A stretch of 64,000 nt of DNA from Microcystis aeruginosa NIES-4325 (GCF_008974145.1 NZ_BJKP01000004.1:110715-174714), one strand, 5' to 3'; shown: positions 16,873 through 27,347, counted from the first letter of the stretch. The notes: a model not told the origin generated them from the sequence alone. A program made the numbers and translations.

Positions 16873-19185
16873 ATGCAATCAAAGCCCTTGACTACTGCCG
16901 TCTCCATTCACAAAAATAACGAAGTAATACCCTTTCGTTCTACCCCTTTAGCTAATATGGGCAGCCATGGAATTAAAGTGATTCGGCGCGATGGTTCCAC
17001 CACAAGCTTAAATATCGGCAAAATTCGCGACGTGGTAGAGTGGGCTTGTGACGGCAAAAAAGTCAATTCGATCGCCTTAGAAGCGGGTTTAACCACGCGC
17101 CTGCGGGATGGGATTACCACTAGGGAAATACAGGATAATTTAATTAATTGCGCCCTAGAAATGTGTAGTCCAGATGAACCAGATTGGCGTTATGTGGCGG
17201 GAAGATTGCATATTTGGAGTCTGTGGAAAGATACCTTAGTAGCCCGGGGTTATCAATACGGAAATTACGAGAAAACTGTCAAAACTCAAGTTAAAGAGTT
17301 ACTATACGACGAAAGGATTCTCATCTATTCCGAAGCAGAATTAAAAGAAGCTGGTTCTTGGATTAATCCCGATTGGGATATCGATTATGATTATGCGGGG
17401 GCCTTGTTAATCACTAGCCGTTATTTACTCAGAAATGAGTTACCCCAAGAGGCATTATTAACCTGTTCTTTGCTGCTTGCCACTGTGGAAGAACCGGCTA
17501 ATAGACTCTACTGGGCGAAGAAATTTTATCAAGGGATTGCTCAAAGAAAAATCTCTCTTGCCACCCCAATTTTAGCCAATTTACGCACACCCAAAGGTTC
17601 CCTAACCAGTTGTTTTATCCTCTCCATTGATGACAGTTTAGAAAGCATTTTTAGAGAGATTACTAATGCTGCCCGCATCTCCAAAAATGGTGGCGGTGTC
17701 GGGGTAAATGTGAGTAGAATTCGCTCCACTGGTAGCTGGGTAATGGGGAAAGCTAATGCTTCTGGGGGGATTATTCCTTGGATTAAATTACTTAACGATA
17801 CAGCTATCGCAGTTAATCAAGGGGGAAGACGCGCCGGTGCAGTAACTATCGGTGTTGATATCTGGCATTTAGACGTGCCAGAATTTCTAGAAATGCAGAC
17901 AGAAAACGGTGATCAAAGACGCAAAGCTTATGATATTTTTCCCCAATTAGTTATCACCGATGAATTTATGCGTCGGGTGATAACTAAAGCCGAGTGGACA
18001 TTAGTAGATCCCTACGAAGTTCGCACAAAATTAGGTATAGAACTAGCGGAACTATGGGGGGAAGAATTTGAAGAAGCATATCGTTTAGTAGAAGCTAATT
18101 TAGATAGAGAGATTCTCCTCTATAAAAAAATTAATGCCCGGGACTTATTTAAAAGTATCATGCGTTCCCAAGTGGAAACAGGAATGCCGTACATTGCCTT
18201 CAAAGATACCATCAATCGCGCTAATCCTAATAAACACGATGGCTATATACCTGGTGTAAATTTATGCACGGAGAGTTTCTCGAATGTCACCCCCGATCAA
18301 ACTGCCCATTGCTGTAATTTAGTTAGCCTTAATTTAGCCAACATTGACAGGGAAGAAATCGAGTCTAATTGTCAAATCGCTGTCAGGATTCTCGACAATA
18401 CTATTGATATTACTAATCCTCCCTTTGATAATGCTAAAAACCACAACGATAAATATCGCACTATTGGGGTAGGAGCAATGGGATTGGCTGACTGGTTAGC
18501 TAAACGGAAATTATCCTACAATAACCTGTCAGAAATTAGTAATTTATTTGAAGAAATTGGCTATTGGTGTACCTATTCCTCGATGGAATTAGCCAAAGAA
18601 CGCGGCGCTTATCAAGCTTTCTTGGGTAGCGAATGGAGTCAAGGTAAATTAATCGGTGCCAAACCGGTGGAATGGTTTTTAAATAACGCGGTGCAACCGC
18701 AAAGATGGCAACAATTAGCAACAGATATTCAACGATTTGGCATCCGTAATTCCCATATTACCGCCATTGCTCCTAATACTTCCTCTAGTTTGGTACAGGG
18801 ATGTACCGCTAGTGTTTTGCCGGTTTATAGTCGCTTTTTCTACGATAAATGGGCAAAGGGAACTGTTCCCATCGCACCACCTTTTATTGAAGAAGCTTTC
18901 TGGTTTTATCCAGAGAATAAAAATCTCGAACAGCAACAAGTGGTAAAAGCGATCGCTACTATGCAAGAATGGATCGATACGGGGATTTCTATGGAGTTAT
19001 TATTCAACCTTAATGAGGGGGTTTATTTCCCCGCAGAACCCAACCGTTGTCTCACTGCCAAGGATATCTTTGATACCCTAGTTATGGCGTGGGAATTGGG
19101 GTGTAAAGCGATTTATTATATCCGTACCGTACAAAAGGACAATTTTCGAGAGTCTGACGATAGTTGTTCTAGTTGCGCTAATTAG
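16873..19185 (+). CDS. nrdA: Ribonucleoside-diphosphate reductase, alpha subunit (class I)
   Basis: Large subunit of the aerobic reductase that makes deoxynucleotides from ribonucleoside diphosphates. It opens with an ATP-cone (IKVIRRDGSTTSLNIGKIRD), the allosteric activity site. The barrel follows with TPILANLRTPKGSLTSCFIL (active-site Cys), NLCTES and APNTSSSLVQGCTASVLPVY, and the tail ends DDSCSSCAN, a CxxC pair that passes electrons from thioredoxin. From ATG 16873 the protein has 770 residues; a TTG at 16849 in the same frame would add eight without a ribosome site. The beta subunit nrdB lies downstream, separated by a terminator and a DUF29 gene, so the two are not simply co-transcribed. 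NrdR-like boxes lie upstream. Confidence 0.96.
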   Translation: MQSKPLTTAVSIHKNNEVIPFRSTPLANMGSHGIKVIRRDGSTTSLNIGKIRDVVEWACDGKKVNSIALEAGLTTRLRDGITTREIQDNLINCALEMCSPDEPDWRYVAGRLHIWSLWKDTLVARGYQYGNYEKTVKTQVKELLYDERILIYSEAELKEAGSWINPDWDIDYDYAGALLITSRYLLRNELPQEALLTCSLLLATVEEPANRLYWAKKFYQGIAQRKISLATPILANLRTPKGSLTSCFILSIDDSLESIFREITNAARISKNGGGVGVNVSRIRSTGSWVMGKANASGGIIPWIKLLNDTAIAVNQGGRRAGAVTIGVDIWHLDVPEFLEMQTENGDQRRKAYDIFPQLVITDEFMRRVITKAEWTLVDPYEVRTKLGIELAELWGEEFEEAYRLVEANLDREILLYKKINARDLFKSIMRSQVETGMPYIAFKDTINRANPNKHDGYIPGVNLCTESFSNVTPDQTAHCCNLVSLNLANIDREEIESNCQIAVRILDNTIDITNPPFDNAKNHNDKYRTIGVGAMGLADWLAKRKLSYNNLSEISNLFEEIGYWCTYSSMELAKERGAYQAFLGSEWSQGKLIGAKPVEWFLNNAVQPQRWQQLATDIQRFGIRNSHITAIAPNTSSSLVQGCTASVLPVYSRFFYDKWAKGTVPIAPPFIEEAFWFYPENKNLEQQQVVKAIATMQEWIDTGISMELLFNLNEGVYFPAEPNRCLTAKDIFDTLVMAWELGCKAIYYIRTVQKDNFRESDDSCSSCAN

Positions 19186-19194
19186 GGTTAACTT

Positions 19195-19223
19195 GGGTGG
19201 GCAATGCCCACCTTAATTTTTTT
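19195..19223 (+). terminator. Rho-independent terminator of nrdA
   Basis: GGTGGGC pairs perfectly with GCCCACC around AAT and is followed by TTAATTTTTTT. It begins nine bases after the nrdA stop. Confidence 0.85.
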
Positions 19224-19265
19224 ATATCATTTAAAATAAGTCTTACTCATCACCTAATCACAGCT

Positions 19266-19712
19266 ATGGAAAAGAACTTATACGAAAAAGATTACTATTT
19301 CTGGTTAGATAAAACCATTAATTTACTGGAAAATCGCCAGTTTTCCGATTTAGATTTAGAGAATTTAATTGAAGAAATCAAATCTATGTCTATCAGTCAA
19401 CAGAAAGCATTAAAAAGCAATCTGACCGTGATTTTATGGCATTTACTAAAATACTTACAAGAGCCAGAAAAACAAACCAGAAGCTGGGAATTAACCCTTT
19501 TTGAGCATCGCGAAAGAATCGAAGAAGATTTAGAAACTAGCCCTAGTCTTAAGATTTTTTTAACAGAAGAAATTTTAAAAAAATGCTATAATAAAGCCAG
19601 AAAAAAAGCCGCTATTGAAACAGGGATAAACCTAGAGAAATTCCCGAACGATTGCCCATTTACTTTGGCAGAAGCCCTAGATTTTGAATTTATTCCTAAT
19701 CAAACCATTTGA
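19266..19712 (+). CDS. DUF29 family protein
   Basis: Protein of 148 residues of a family (DUF29) common in cyanobacteria in many paralogues; its function is unknown. Characteristic features are the start LYEKDYYFWLDKTINLLENR, FSDLDLENLIEEIKSM, then SQQKALKSNLTVILWHLLKY and the Trp/Glu-rich RSWELTLFEHRERIEEDLE, ending FPNDCPFTLAEALD. It looks all-helical. I chose ATG 19266 over an upstream extension to 19197 because that extension would run through the nrdA terminator and the family starts at this Met. It sits between nrdA and nrdB, which is not where such genes are expected and may reflect an insertion. Confidence 0.85.
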   Translation: MEKNLYEKDYYFWLDKTINLLENRQFSDLDLENLIEEIKSMSISQQKALKSNLTVILWHLLKYLQEPEKQTRSWELTLFEHRERIEEDLETSPSLKIFLTEEILKKCYNKARKKAAIETGINLEKFPNDCPFTLAEALDFEFIPNQTI

Positions 19713-19798
19713 CTTTTTACCGAAAACCTATTATAACCTAAAAGTGCCATAATATCCAAGTAATCATGTCCTTACATTTAGTTAATTCTTGCTATTCG

Positions 19799-20833
19799 AT
19801 GCCCATTTCCCCGATCTTCAATCCGTCGGGAGATGATGCGATCGAAAACCGTTCGATCTGGTTTGGTAACACCACCAACCTGATGCAGTTAAACGATGTC
19901 CGCTACACCTGGGCGGTGGGTTTATATCAACAAATGCGGGAAAATTTCTGGATTCCGCAACGCTTAGATATCACTCAAGACGTGACTGAATACGGTCATC
20001 TTACCGACGAAGAAAGATATGCTTATGATGGTATTTTGTCCTATCTAACTTTTCTTGATTCCGTACAAACCTGTAATATTCCCCACCTAAAAGGTAGCGT
20101 CACTGCGCCAGAAATTAGTCTTTGTATGGCGGAACAAATTTCCCAAGAAGCCATGCACAATCAAAGTTATCAATACTTAATTGAAACGATTATTCCCTCG
20201 GATCGCAGAGGGGAAGTATATGACTTTTGGCGCACCGATAAAGTTCTCAGGGATCGCTGTGAATTTATTGCTAGTCTCTACCAGCAGTATATCGATAAAC
20301 AAACTACTGAAAGCTATTTTATCGCTCTTCTTGCCGATTATTTACTGGAGAGTTTGTATTTTTATAACGGCTTTATATTTTTCTATAATCTCGCTTCTCG
20401 ACAGCTAATGTCTGGCAGTGCTGACGTTTTCAAAATGATCAACCGGGACGAATTAAGTCACGTCCGTTTGTATCAGAAACTTATTCCTGAAGCTATGGCA
20501 ACTTTTTCCCATTCCGTTGAACAGATTTATGAGATGTTCGATACTGCGGTTAAACACGAATGTCGCTGGACAAATCACATTGTTGGCAACGACATTTTAG
20601 GTATTACCGAATACAGTACCGAACAGTACACCAAATACCTCGCTAATATTCGACTGAAAGCGATCGGACTTGAGCCTTTGTACAGGGAAGAAAAGTATAA
20701 CAAAAGTCCCTATACTCATCTGGAACGCTTCTCCGATACCAAAAAAGAAGGCCACACCAAAGCTAACTTTTTTGAAGCAACCGTTACCAGTTATGTTATG
20801 TCTTCTGGCTTAAGTGGATGGGATGAAATTTAA
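19799..20833 (+). CDS. nrdB: Ribonucleoside-diphosphate reductase, beta subunit (class I, Tyr radical)
   Basis: Small subunit carrying the dimetal centre and radical for ribonucleotide reduction with NrdA. Counting from ATG 19799, the metal ligands are all visible: Asp87 (FLDSVQT), Glu117 and His120 (QEAMHNQSY), Glu184 (LLESLYFYNGF), Glu218 and His221 (RDELSHVRL). The radical Tyr is present at 124, four residues after His120, so this is the classic tyrosyl-radical type and not the Phe-containing class Ic. Length is 344 residues. An in-frame ATG at 19766 adds eleven residues; I prefer MPISPIFNPSGDD because it opens on the conserved block. No Shine-Dalgarno sequence separates the options. Confidence 0.95.
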   Translation: MPISPIFNPSGDDAIENRSIWFGNTTNLMQLNDVRYTWAVGLYQQMRENFWIPQRLDITQDVTEYGHLTDEERYAYDGILSYLTFLDSVQTCNIPHLKGSVTAPEISLCMAEQISQEAMHNQSYQYLIETIIPSDRRGEVYDFWRTDKVLRDRCEFIASLYQQYIDKQTTESYFIALLADYLLESLYFYNGFIFFYNLASRQLMSGSADVFKMINRDELSHVRLYQKLIPEAMATFSHSVEQIYEMFDTAVKHECRWTNHIVGNDILGITEYSTEQYTKYLANIRLKAIGLEPLYREEKYNKSPYTHLERFSDTKKEGHTKANFFEATVTSYVMSSGLSGWDEI

Positions 20834-20913
20834 AATTTACGGGACAAAAATGAGCCATTCTATACCATAAAGTGGCAATTTTGTCAAATATTTTGACAAC
20901 TTTTGACCCTCTC

Positions 20914-20985
20914 TTGCAGAAATACCGACAATCAGCAAATGCGCTCCTGGGTTTGGGGGGTTCTACCCCCAAAAGCTGGGATTGA
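20914..20985 (+). repeat. Internally deleted copy of the GGGTGCATCT miniature element
   Basis: TTGCAGAAATACCGACAATC and then GCGCTCCTGGGTTTGGGGGG through AAAAGCTGGGATTGA match the reverse strand of 58490-58630. About 80 bases present there are missing here, and both terminal repeats are absent. The surrounding gene-free stretch 20834-21071 shows nothing else. Confidence 0.7.
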
Positions 20986-21071
20986 CTGATAAAATCGGAG
21001 GTAATGACCAATTTTAGAAGATATACTCAATCATCCCCCAGACACCACTCCCAGAAGCTCTTGAGCCATTC

Positions 21072-21992
21072 CTAATTATGACGATTGCCATCATAATGAA
21101 TTCTCGCTCCGGCCCATTGCAGTTTTTCCTGTAGAGTCTGATAAAAAGAATAACTTTCCCGCAGGATAATAAATTGGGCGAATTTTTCGGCTTTGGTAAC
21201 TCCCACCCATTGCCCGGGCCAAATGGAAGTGGCTAAAGCACCATCCATCCAAAGTTTAGTATTTAATTCGTAGTCTCCCAGGGGCCAAATACTGACCAGA
21301 GATGCTGGGGGAATGACAATCGGCCGACTGGAGAGACTCAAGGGACAAATCGGGGTGACGGCGATCGCTTCCATGCCAGGGTGTATAATCGGGCCATTAG
21401 CGGAAGCGGTGTAACAGGTGGACCCCGTGGGAGTAGCCACTAATAAACCGTCTCCTTGATACTGATCTACTACTTCCCCGTCCACTTCGATTTCGAGGAT
21501 TGAGGTGGGCATCCTATCGATACTAGCGGGTTTCACACACATCTCATTCAGGGCATAAAATGCCTCGCTCACTGGCTGCGGGTTTCTTTTATCCCCTTCA
21601 TAGATTCTGGCCGTTAACATCATCCGTTGTTGTACCGCATAGCGATCGGATTGTAAACGCTCCCAGACTGTCTCGGTATCTTGGAAAATCTCAAAGGGTT
21701 CCGTTAAAAATCCCAGATGACCGCCGACATTCACCGCTAAAATTGGAATGTCTTCCTGAGCTAAATAGCGAGCGGCGGCTAAAATGGTTCCATCTCCGCC
21801 TAAAACGATGGCAAGGTCTATTTTTTCCGATGCTGAGGCTAAAAATACCGGATAGGGATTATCTTTAAAGCCACTGGGTCCCATTAAAACTTTACACTGA
21901 CGGGCTTCTAACTGTTTAGCGCATTTTTCCGCCCATGCTTTACTTTGGGGATGGTTGGCCTTATGAGCAATGATGACTTGTTTTAACTGCAC
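21072..21992 (-). CDS. nadK: NAD kinase
   Basis: Cytosolic enzyme phosphorylating NAD+ to NADP+ with ATP. The 306-residue protein shows the family hallmarks: LAIVLGGDGTILAAARYLA (GGDG catalytic loop with the essential Asp, about residues 61-80), VNVGGHLGFLTE, NEMCVKPAS (NE motif), and the C-terminal GDGLLVATPTGSTCYTASA with GGP-like region NGPIIHP. It starts at ATG 21992 with MQLKQVIIAHKANHP. Cyanobacteria usually hold two NAD kinases; I cannot tell which of the two this is. It is monocistronic as far as the window shows, with a 238-base spacer to nrdB downstream. Confidence 0.97.
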   Translation of the reverse strand: MQLKQVIIAHKANHPQSKAWAEKCAKQLEARQCKVLMGPSGFKDNPYPVFLASASEKIDLAIVLGGDGTILAAARYLAQEDIPILAVNVGGHLGFLTEPFEIFQDTETVWERLQSDRYAVQQRMMLTARIYEGDKRNPQPVSEAFYALNEMCVKPASIDRMPTSILEIEVDGEVVDQYQGDGLLVATPTGSTCYTASANGPIIHPGMEAIAVTPICPLSLSSRPIVIPPASLVSIWPLGDYELNTKLWMDGALATSIWPGQWVGVTKAEKFAQFIILRESYSFYQTLQEKLQWAGARIHYDGNRHN

Positions 21993-22370
21993 AGAGTTGA
22001 GACCTTGTTCGGAGGTTCTATATTTTTAACAATACCAAGACTGGGCAGATCGGGTGACAAGTAAAAAGTAAAAAAGGGGTTGGGGGAAGAACCTCGGCCT
22101 GACTGTAGCCAATTTGACAGAATTAATCGATAGATAAGGGTAAATGGAAGTAACGAGGATAAGCTGGCAGGTTTTAGCAATCTTATCCCGTTTTTTCCCT
22201 GTAACTGCTGTATCTGTGCGACTTTTTCCCAATTATCTCCCTCAACACCCCTACCACTTAATTTCCATGCAGGGTTATAATTTTATTAAGTTGTGTAACA
22301 ATTCTCTGGCACACTCTTGACAAATGATAACAAATCTGCTCTCCCAAAAAACAGGAAAGGTTTTATTTCT
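21993..22370. other. Gene-free divergent spacer between nadK and the lyase gene
   Basis: This 378-base region holds the two divergent promoters. I see no RNA gene, repeat or open frame with coding character; short frames crossing it lack any family signature. AGGAAAGG at 22353-22360 is the ribosome site of the plus-strand gene. Confidence 0.4.
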
Positions 22371-22910
22371 ATGACATTAATTCAAACCGCCCAATTATCG
22401 CTAGAAACTTTGGCTTTAGCCTTTTTTAAGCAGACGGAAGGACGCTGGCAATCCCAGAGACGTTATTACACCCTCACCCAAGAAACGGAACCCCAAGAAG
22501 TTATCAGCGCCATCGAGATTAAATATTTACCCCAAGGCAGCGAACCATTAATTCAACTAGCCCGTTTACATAATCTGGAAGATACAACTTTATTAGGTGG
22601 TACGGAAGTGACTTGGCAAAGTAATTATCTCCGTCCCCAGAGTAAAAAACCCTCCAACGGTTCGACTATATTCGGCATTTTAGATAATATTCTCTATCGC
22701 GATCGGGGATTTGCGACGGATAAACCCGTTAGTGCCATTTATACCTTTCCTAACCCCTCTACTCTCTGTCTGAGAACAGAATACGCTGGTTCTGTCTTTG
22801 AAGAAGAAATTAAACTCATCGGTCAACAATATCGCACCCGACAAACTATTATCTCTCGCGCTGGTCAAGAATTGATGATCGGTCAATATCTAGAAAAACG
22901 GGTCAATTAG
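22371..22910 (+). CDS. CpcS/CpeS-family phycobiliprotein lyase
   Basis: Lyases of this family attach phycocyanobilin to a cysteine of phycobiliprotein subunits, so the protein belongs to phycobilisome assembly in the cytosol. The 179-residue lipocalin-like sequence shows FFKQTEGRWQSQRRYYTLTQ near the N-terminus (GRWxSQRxxY family signature), the hydrophobic strand pattern AIEIKYLP, VTWQSNY, and DRGFATDKPVSAIYTFPNPSTLCLRTEY toward the C-terminus. ATG 22371 follows AGGAAAGG by about ten bases; an upstream TTG at 22317 extends the frame but ignores this site. I cannot separate CpcS from CpcU by eye. No phycobilisome gene is adjacent. Confidence 0.85.
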   Translation: MTLIQTAQLSLETLALAFFKQTEGRWQSQRRYYTLTQETEPQEVISAIEIKYLPQGSEPLIQLARLHNLEDTTLLGGTEVTWQSNYLRPQSKKPSNGSTIFGILDNILYRDRGFATDKPVSAIYTFPNPSTLCLRTEYAGSVFEEEIKLIGQQYRTRQTIISRAGQELMIGQYLEKRVN

Positions 22911-22961
22911 TCAAAAAAAATGGCGGCTATTCCCATAATTTCGACTTTTATCCTAGGAATA

Positions 22962-22982
22962 GGGCTGAAATCAAATCAGCCC
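22962..22982. terminator. Hairpin between the convergent lyase and thiC genes
   Basis: GGGCTGA pairs with TCAGCCC around a seven-base loop, midway between two convergent stops. No strong T-run follows on either strand, so it is a plausible but weak bidirectional terminator. Confidence 0.4.
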
Positions 22983-22998
22983 TTCCAATAACTTCCCT

Positions 22999-24480
<1,482 letters not shown>

Positions 24481-24592
24481 ATGACGGCAATTCTATCACT
24501 GTTGAGGACTGAGGAGATAAAGTTTAAGATTGTTGTTTGATTAGGCAGTCATCAGCTTCTGAAGGCAAAACGCAAAAGAAAGAGATATCCCA

Positions 24593-24712
24593 GGTTTGGT
24601 GGGTAAAATGTATTCTAAGATACATTCCTCCTAGCGAGGGGGTGGAACGAACCACAAAGACACAAAGGACACAAAGATCGATCGATCCTATGTAAGTTAA
24701 ACTTATCACACA
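24593..24712. repeat. Left copy of an inverted repeat flanking glnA
   Basis: GGTTTGGTGGGTAAAATG and then GGAACGAACCACAAAGACAC, AAAGGACACAAAGAT and GTAAGTTAAACTTATCACAC recur in reverse orientation at 26431-26524 on the other side of glnA. The left copy has an extra 30 bases after the first block. The rest of 24481-24755 shows no gene. Confidence 0.8.
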
Positions 24713-24755
24713 GAACCTAGAAGAGCCTCGGCTTCCCACTTCCCTGCTGATTCCC

Positions 24756-24782
24756 AAAAAAAAAGGCAGGCAAAAGCCTACC
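24756..24782 (-). terminator. Rho-independent terminator of glnA
   Basis: On the minus strand GGTAGGC pairs with GCCTGCC around TTTT and runs into nine T. It lies 29 bases after the glnA stop. Confidence 0.9.
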
Positions 24783-24810
24783 CTAGGATTAATGATTAGT
24801 CAATCAAACC

Positions 24811-26232
24811 TTAGACATCGTAGTAGAGAGAGAACTCGTAGGGATGGGGACGTAAGCGCATCGGGTTAACTTCGTTATCGAGTTTGTAGGTAATCCAGTT
24901 TTGGATAAAGTCTTCGGTAAAAACACCAGAATCGGTCAAGAAAGCGTGATCTTTTTCGAGACTTTCCAGAGCTGCTTCCAGAGAACCGGGGGTAGAGGGT
25001 ATTTTTGACAATTCTTCGGGGCTGAGTTCGTAGATATCCACATCGAGAGGTTCCCCAGGGTCAATTTGATTTTTAATCCCATCGATACCGGCACAGAGCA
25101 TGGCGGCAAAAGCGAGGTAGGGGTTAGAAGTCGCGTCAGGACAACGGAATTCTAAACGTTTGGCTTTCGGGTTGCTTCCCGATAAAGGAATCCGAATCGA
25201 AGCGGAGCGATTACCTTGGGAGTAAGCCAGGTTTACAGGGGCCTCAAAACCGGGGACGAGACGCTTGTAAGAGTTGGTGGTGGGGTTAGTTAAAGCTAAG
25301 AGTGCGGGAGCGTGTTTAAGCAAACCACCGATGTAGTGCAGTGCCATTTGGCTAAGTCCGGCGTATTTATCCCCTGCGAACAGGGGTTGACCATCTTTCC
25401 AGATAGACTGGTGAACGTGCATCCCGGAACCGTTATCGCCAAAGATGGGTTTGGGCATAAAGGTGACGGTTTTACCGTATTTCTTAGCCACGTTCTTGAT
25501 GCAGTATTTGTAGGTCATCAAGTAGTCGGCAGCCCGCACTAGGGTAGAGAATTTAATCCCTAGCTCGTTTTGACCACCAGTAGCGACTTCGTGGTGATGT
25601 TTTTCGATGGGAACTCCGCAGTCGGCCATGGTTAAGAGCATTTCCGTGCGGATATCTTGAGAGGTATCGGTGGGACTAACGGGGAAATAACCCTGTTTGT
25701 AGGCGGGTTTATAGGCAAGATTTCCGTCTTTTTCGTCTTTACCGCTATTCCAACGACCTTCGACACTATCCATGTAGTAATAGCCCGCGTTGGCGGTTTG
25801 GTCAAAACGAGCGCTATCAAAAAGAAAAAATTCTGCTTCCGGTCCAAAAAATACGGTATCACCTAAACCGGTAGTGCTCAGATAATCGATCGCTTTCTGA
25901 GCAATAGAGCGAGGATCGCGGCTATACCATTCACCGGTTCTTGGTTCTTTGATGCTACAGATCATGCTTAGGGTAGGTTCCTTGTAGAAGGGATCGATCC
26001 AAGCGGTGGTAGGATCGGGAACCATGGCCATATCGGATTCGTTAATTGCTTTCCAACCGCGAATACTGGAACCATCGAAGGCAACACCATCGCTGAAAGA
26101 GCTTTCATCGATTTGATCGTAGTAGAACGAGCAATGTTGCCAGATACCAGGCATATCAATAAATTTCAGGTCAATAATCTTAATATTGTTGTCCTGAATC
26201 ATTTTCAAGACTTCTTGTGGCGTTTCGGGCAT
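24811..26232 (-). CDS. glnA: Glutamine synthetase type I
   Basis: Central nitrogen-assimilation enzyme: glutamate + NH3 + ATP to glutamine, acting as a cytosolic dodecamer. The 473-residue protein is full length and shows [35 protein letters not shown] (metal ligands), [32 protein letters not shown] (His metal ligand), NRSASIRIP and the region around residue 400 where enterobacterial enzymes are adenylylated. Cyanobacteria instead inactivate this enzyme with small proteins GifA/GifB, neither of which is seen in this window. An NtcA-activated promoter is visible upstream, and a strong terminator and inverted repeats flank the gene. Start ATG 26232 gives [13 protein letters not shown]. Confidence 0.98.
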   Translation of the reverse strand: MPETPQEVLKMIQDNNIKIIDLKFIDMPGIWQHCSFYYDQIDESSFSDGVAFDGSSIRGWKAINESDMAMVPDPTTAWIDPFYKEPTLSMICSIKEPRTGEWYSRDPRSIAQKAIDYLSTTGLGDTVFFGPEAEFFLFDSARFDQTANAGYYYMDSVEGRWNSGKDEKDGNLAYKPAYKQGYFPVSPTDTSQDIRTEMLLTMADCGVPIEKHHHEVATGGQNELGIKFSTLVRAADYLMTYKYCIKNVAKKYGKTVTFMPKPIFGDNGSGMHVHQSIWKDGQPLFAGDKYAGLSQMALHYIGGLLKHAPALLALTNPTTNSYKRLVPGFEAPVNLAYSQGNRSASIRIPLSGSNPKAKRLEFRCPDATSNPYLAFAAMLCAGIDGIKNQIDPGEPLDVDIYELSPEELSKIPSTPGSLEAALESLEKDHAFLTDSGVFTEDFIQNWITYKLDNEVNPMRLRPHPYEFSLYYDV

Positions 26233-26282
26233 GGAAAACTCCTTTGATGTATGGATCGGTTCTTAAGCTTCTCAAAAAAACC

Positions 26283-26324
26283 ATCCTAAACAGTCACTTT
26301 CGCAGGTTTTGTATTTTTCGATAC
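26283..26324 (-). promoter_or_regulatory. NtcA-activated promoter of glnA
   Basis: On the minus strand GTA-N8-TAC (GTATCGAAAAATAC, 26311-26324) lies inside a longer palindrome and is followed after exactly 22 bases by TAGGAT, matching TAN3T as -10 box (26283-26288). This is the canonical class II NtcA layout for nitrogen-starvation activation. Confidence 0.88.
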
Positions 26325-26430
26325 AAAATCTTTGATCCTAGCTTGAAAAAATCTGTAATTTCCTTCTTCAGGTCGGTAATGGACCGGAATGGCGATTTGC
26401 CTATCAGCTTCTACTGTCTCGGCTCTCTTA

Positions 26431-26524
26431 TTCTTTGTGTGATAAGTTCAACTTATATAAAAGCGGTCAATCTTTGTGTCCTTTGTGTCTTTGTGGTTCG
26501 TTCCATATTTCACCCACCAAACCC
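26431..26524. repeat. Right copy of the inverted repeat flanking glnA
   Basis: Reverse complement of the left copy: TTCTTTGTGTGATAAGTTCA, then AATCTTTGTGTCCTTTGTGT, CTTTGTGGTTCGTTCC and TTTCACCCACCAAACCC. It joins the broken xisH start on its outer side. A weaker relative (AACCACTCCAGACACAGAGG) appears near 63848. Confidence 0.8.
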
Positions 26525-26575
26525 AAGAAGGCCAGCTATTTTGACACAATCATGATAGATGTCCTTGGCTGGCAT
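26510..26575 (-). pseudogene. xisH remnant: first ~12 codons of an XisH-type gene
   Basis: On the minus strand GGAGGAG, seven bases before an ATG at 26575, opens a frame reading MPAKDIYHDCVK. That is the highly conserved N-terminus of XisH, the fdxN-element excision controlling factor family widespread in cyanobacteria. After about 12 codons the frame loses similarity, enters the inverted repeat beside glnA and stops at 26510. The gene has therefore been cut after its start, probably by insertion or recombination at the repeat. No xisI partner is visible. The assignment rests on 12 residues plus the good ribosome site. Confidence 0.65.
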
Positions 26576-26888
26576 GGTAATCTCCTCCAATTGCCCTCAT
26601 TTTAAGGGAAGACGATAGTTCGCCTGAGAAGCAGTAAAACAGGGGAAAACACCTGAGACTCCCTGCTCTGTCAACCCCTAAGCTAGGGAGAGAAATATAA
26701 AGATTTATTAAATTGTAGCCTAGCATACAGATGCAGGAGGGGGTATGTGTATTGTCTTACTATCCGCCTTCTGTACTGGGTTGGGTTGTTGCTTCACCTA
26801 GCTGCGAGAGGGGCGATCGCACTGCTCAGTGCGGTAGAAGTAATGCTTGAGTAAAACCCACAAAAATCAACAGGAGGATTCTTGTCAA

Positions 26889-27233
26889 ATGGGCTGGAAA
26901 GATAATCTTGCGGAACGGCTTGCAAAGCTTGCTAAAGAGCATGGTAAACAAATTGTTGCTGGAGTTAGTGCTCTCTCTGTCGGTGCTATAGTTAACAAAA
27001 TTGGTTCTATACCTGGAGCAGTTTGGGATTTATGTAATCCATATGATTTTACTGATCAGGAGAAACTAGAGGTTGAAAAGCTTTTATCTAAGTATGGACT
27101 TAAAGTTAGTCTTACAAATTTAACCGACGAAGGCAAAGTTTACCTGAAGTTAAATCAATTTTTAGACGAACTTTCTGAAGATGAGAGAGCTAATTTTCTT
27201 GAGGATTTAGCTAGTGTTTTAGACACATTTTAA
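26889..27233 (+). CDS. Hypothetical protein, 114 residues
   Basis: I do not recognise this protein. AGGAGG at 26872-26877 stands eleven bases before ATG 26889, so the gene looks real; an upstream in-frame TTG at 26847 is less likely. The N-terminal 25 residues are amphipathic and lysine-rich (MGWKDNLAERLAKLAKEHGK), then a small-residue hydrophobic stretch (IVAGVSALSVGAIVNKIG) could insert in or lie on a membrane. The C-terminal half is acidic and helical (LSEDERANFLEDLASVLDTF). It lies in the accessory patch between the truncated xisH and the toxin-antitoxin pairs and is followed by a copy of the repeated gene tail. Function unknown. Confidence 0.6.
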   Translation: MGWKDNLAERLAKLAKEHGKQIVAGVSALSVGAIVNKIGSIPGAVWDLCNPYDFTDQEKLEVEKLLSKYGLKVSLTNLTDEGKVYLKLNQFLDELSEDERANFLEDLASVLDTF

Positions 27234-27263
27234 TTCAGCCTAAATCTGGTTAATACGATCCCA

Positions 27264-27315
27264 ATCCACCGAAAAAGAAACCACAAAACTAGGCTAAATT
27301 GCTTCTAAAAATACG
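27264..27315 (+). pseudogene. Repeated gene tail, copy 1 (fragment)
   Basis: TCCACCGAAAAAGAAACCAC and the following bases encode STEKETTKLG and a stop, then TTGCTTCTAAAAATAC. It matches the last residues of copies at 27871 and 29541 but nothing of the body remains. Confidence 0.6.
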
Positions 27316-27347
27316 GTAATAATTCGGTAGTTCACTGAATAAAGACT

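Noticed and set aside
26745..26801. 18-codon leader-like ORF after AGGAGGGGG
   Set aside because: The ribosome site looks good but the peptide is extremely short, has no attenuator structure after it, and no matching downstream operon.
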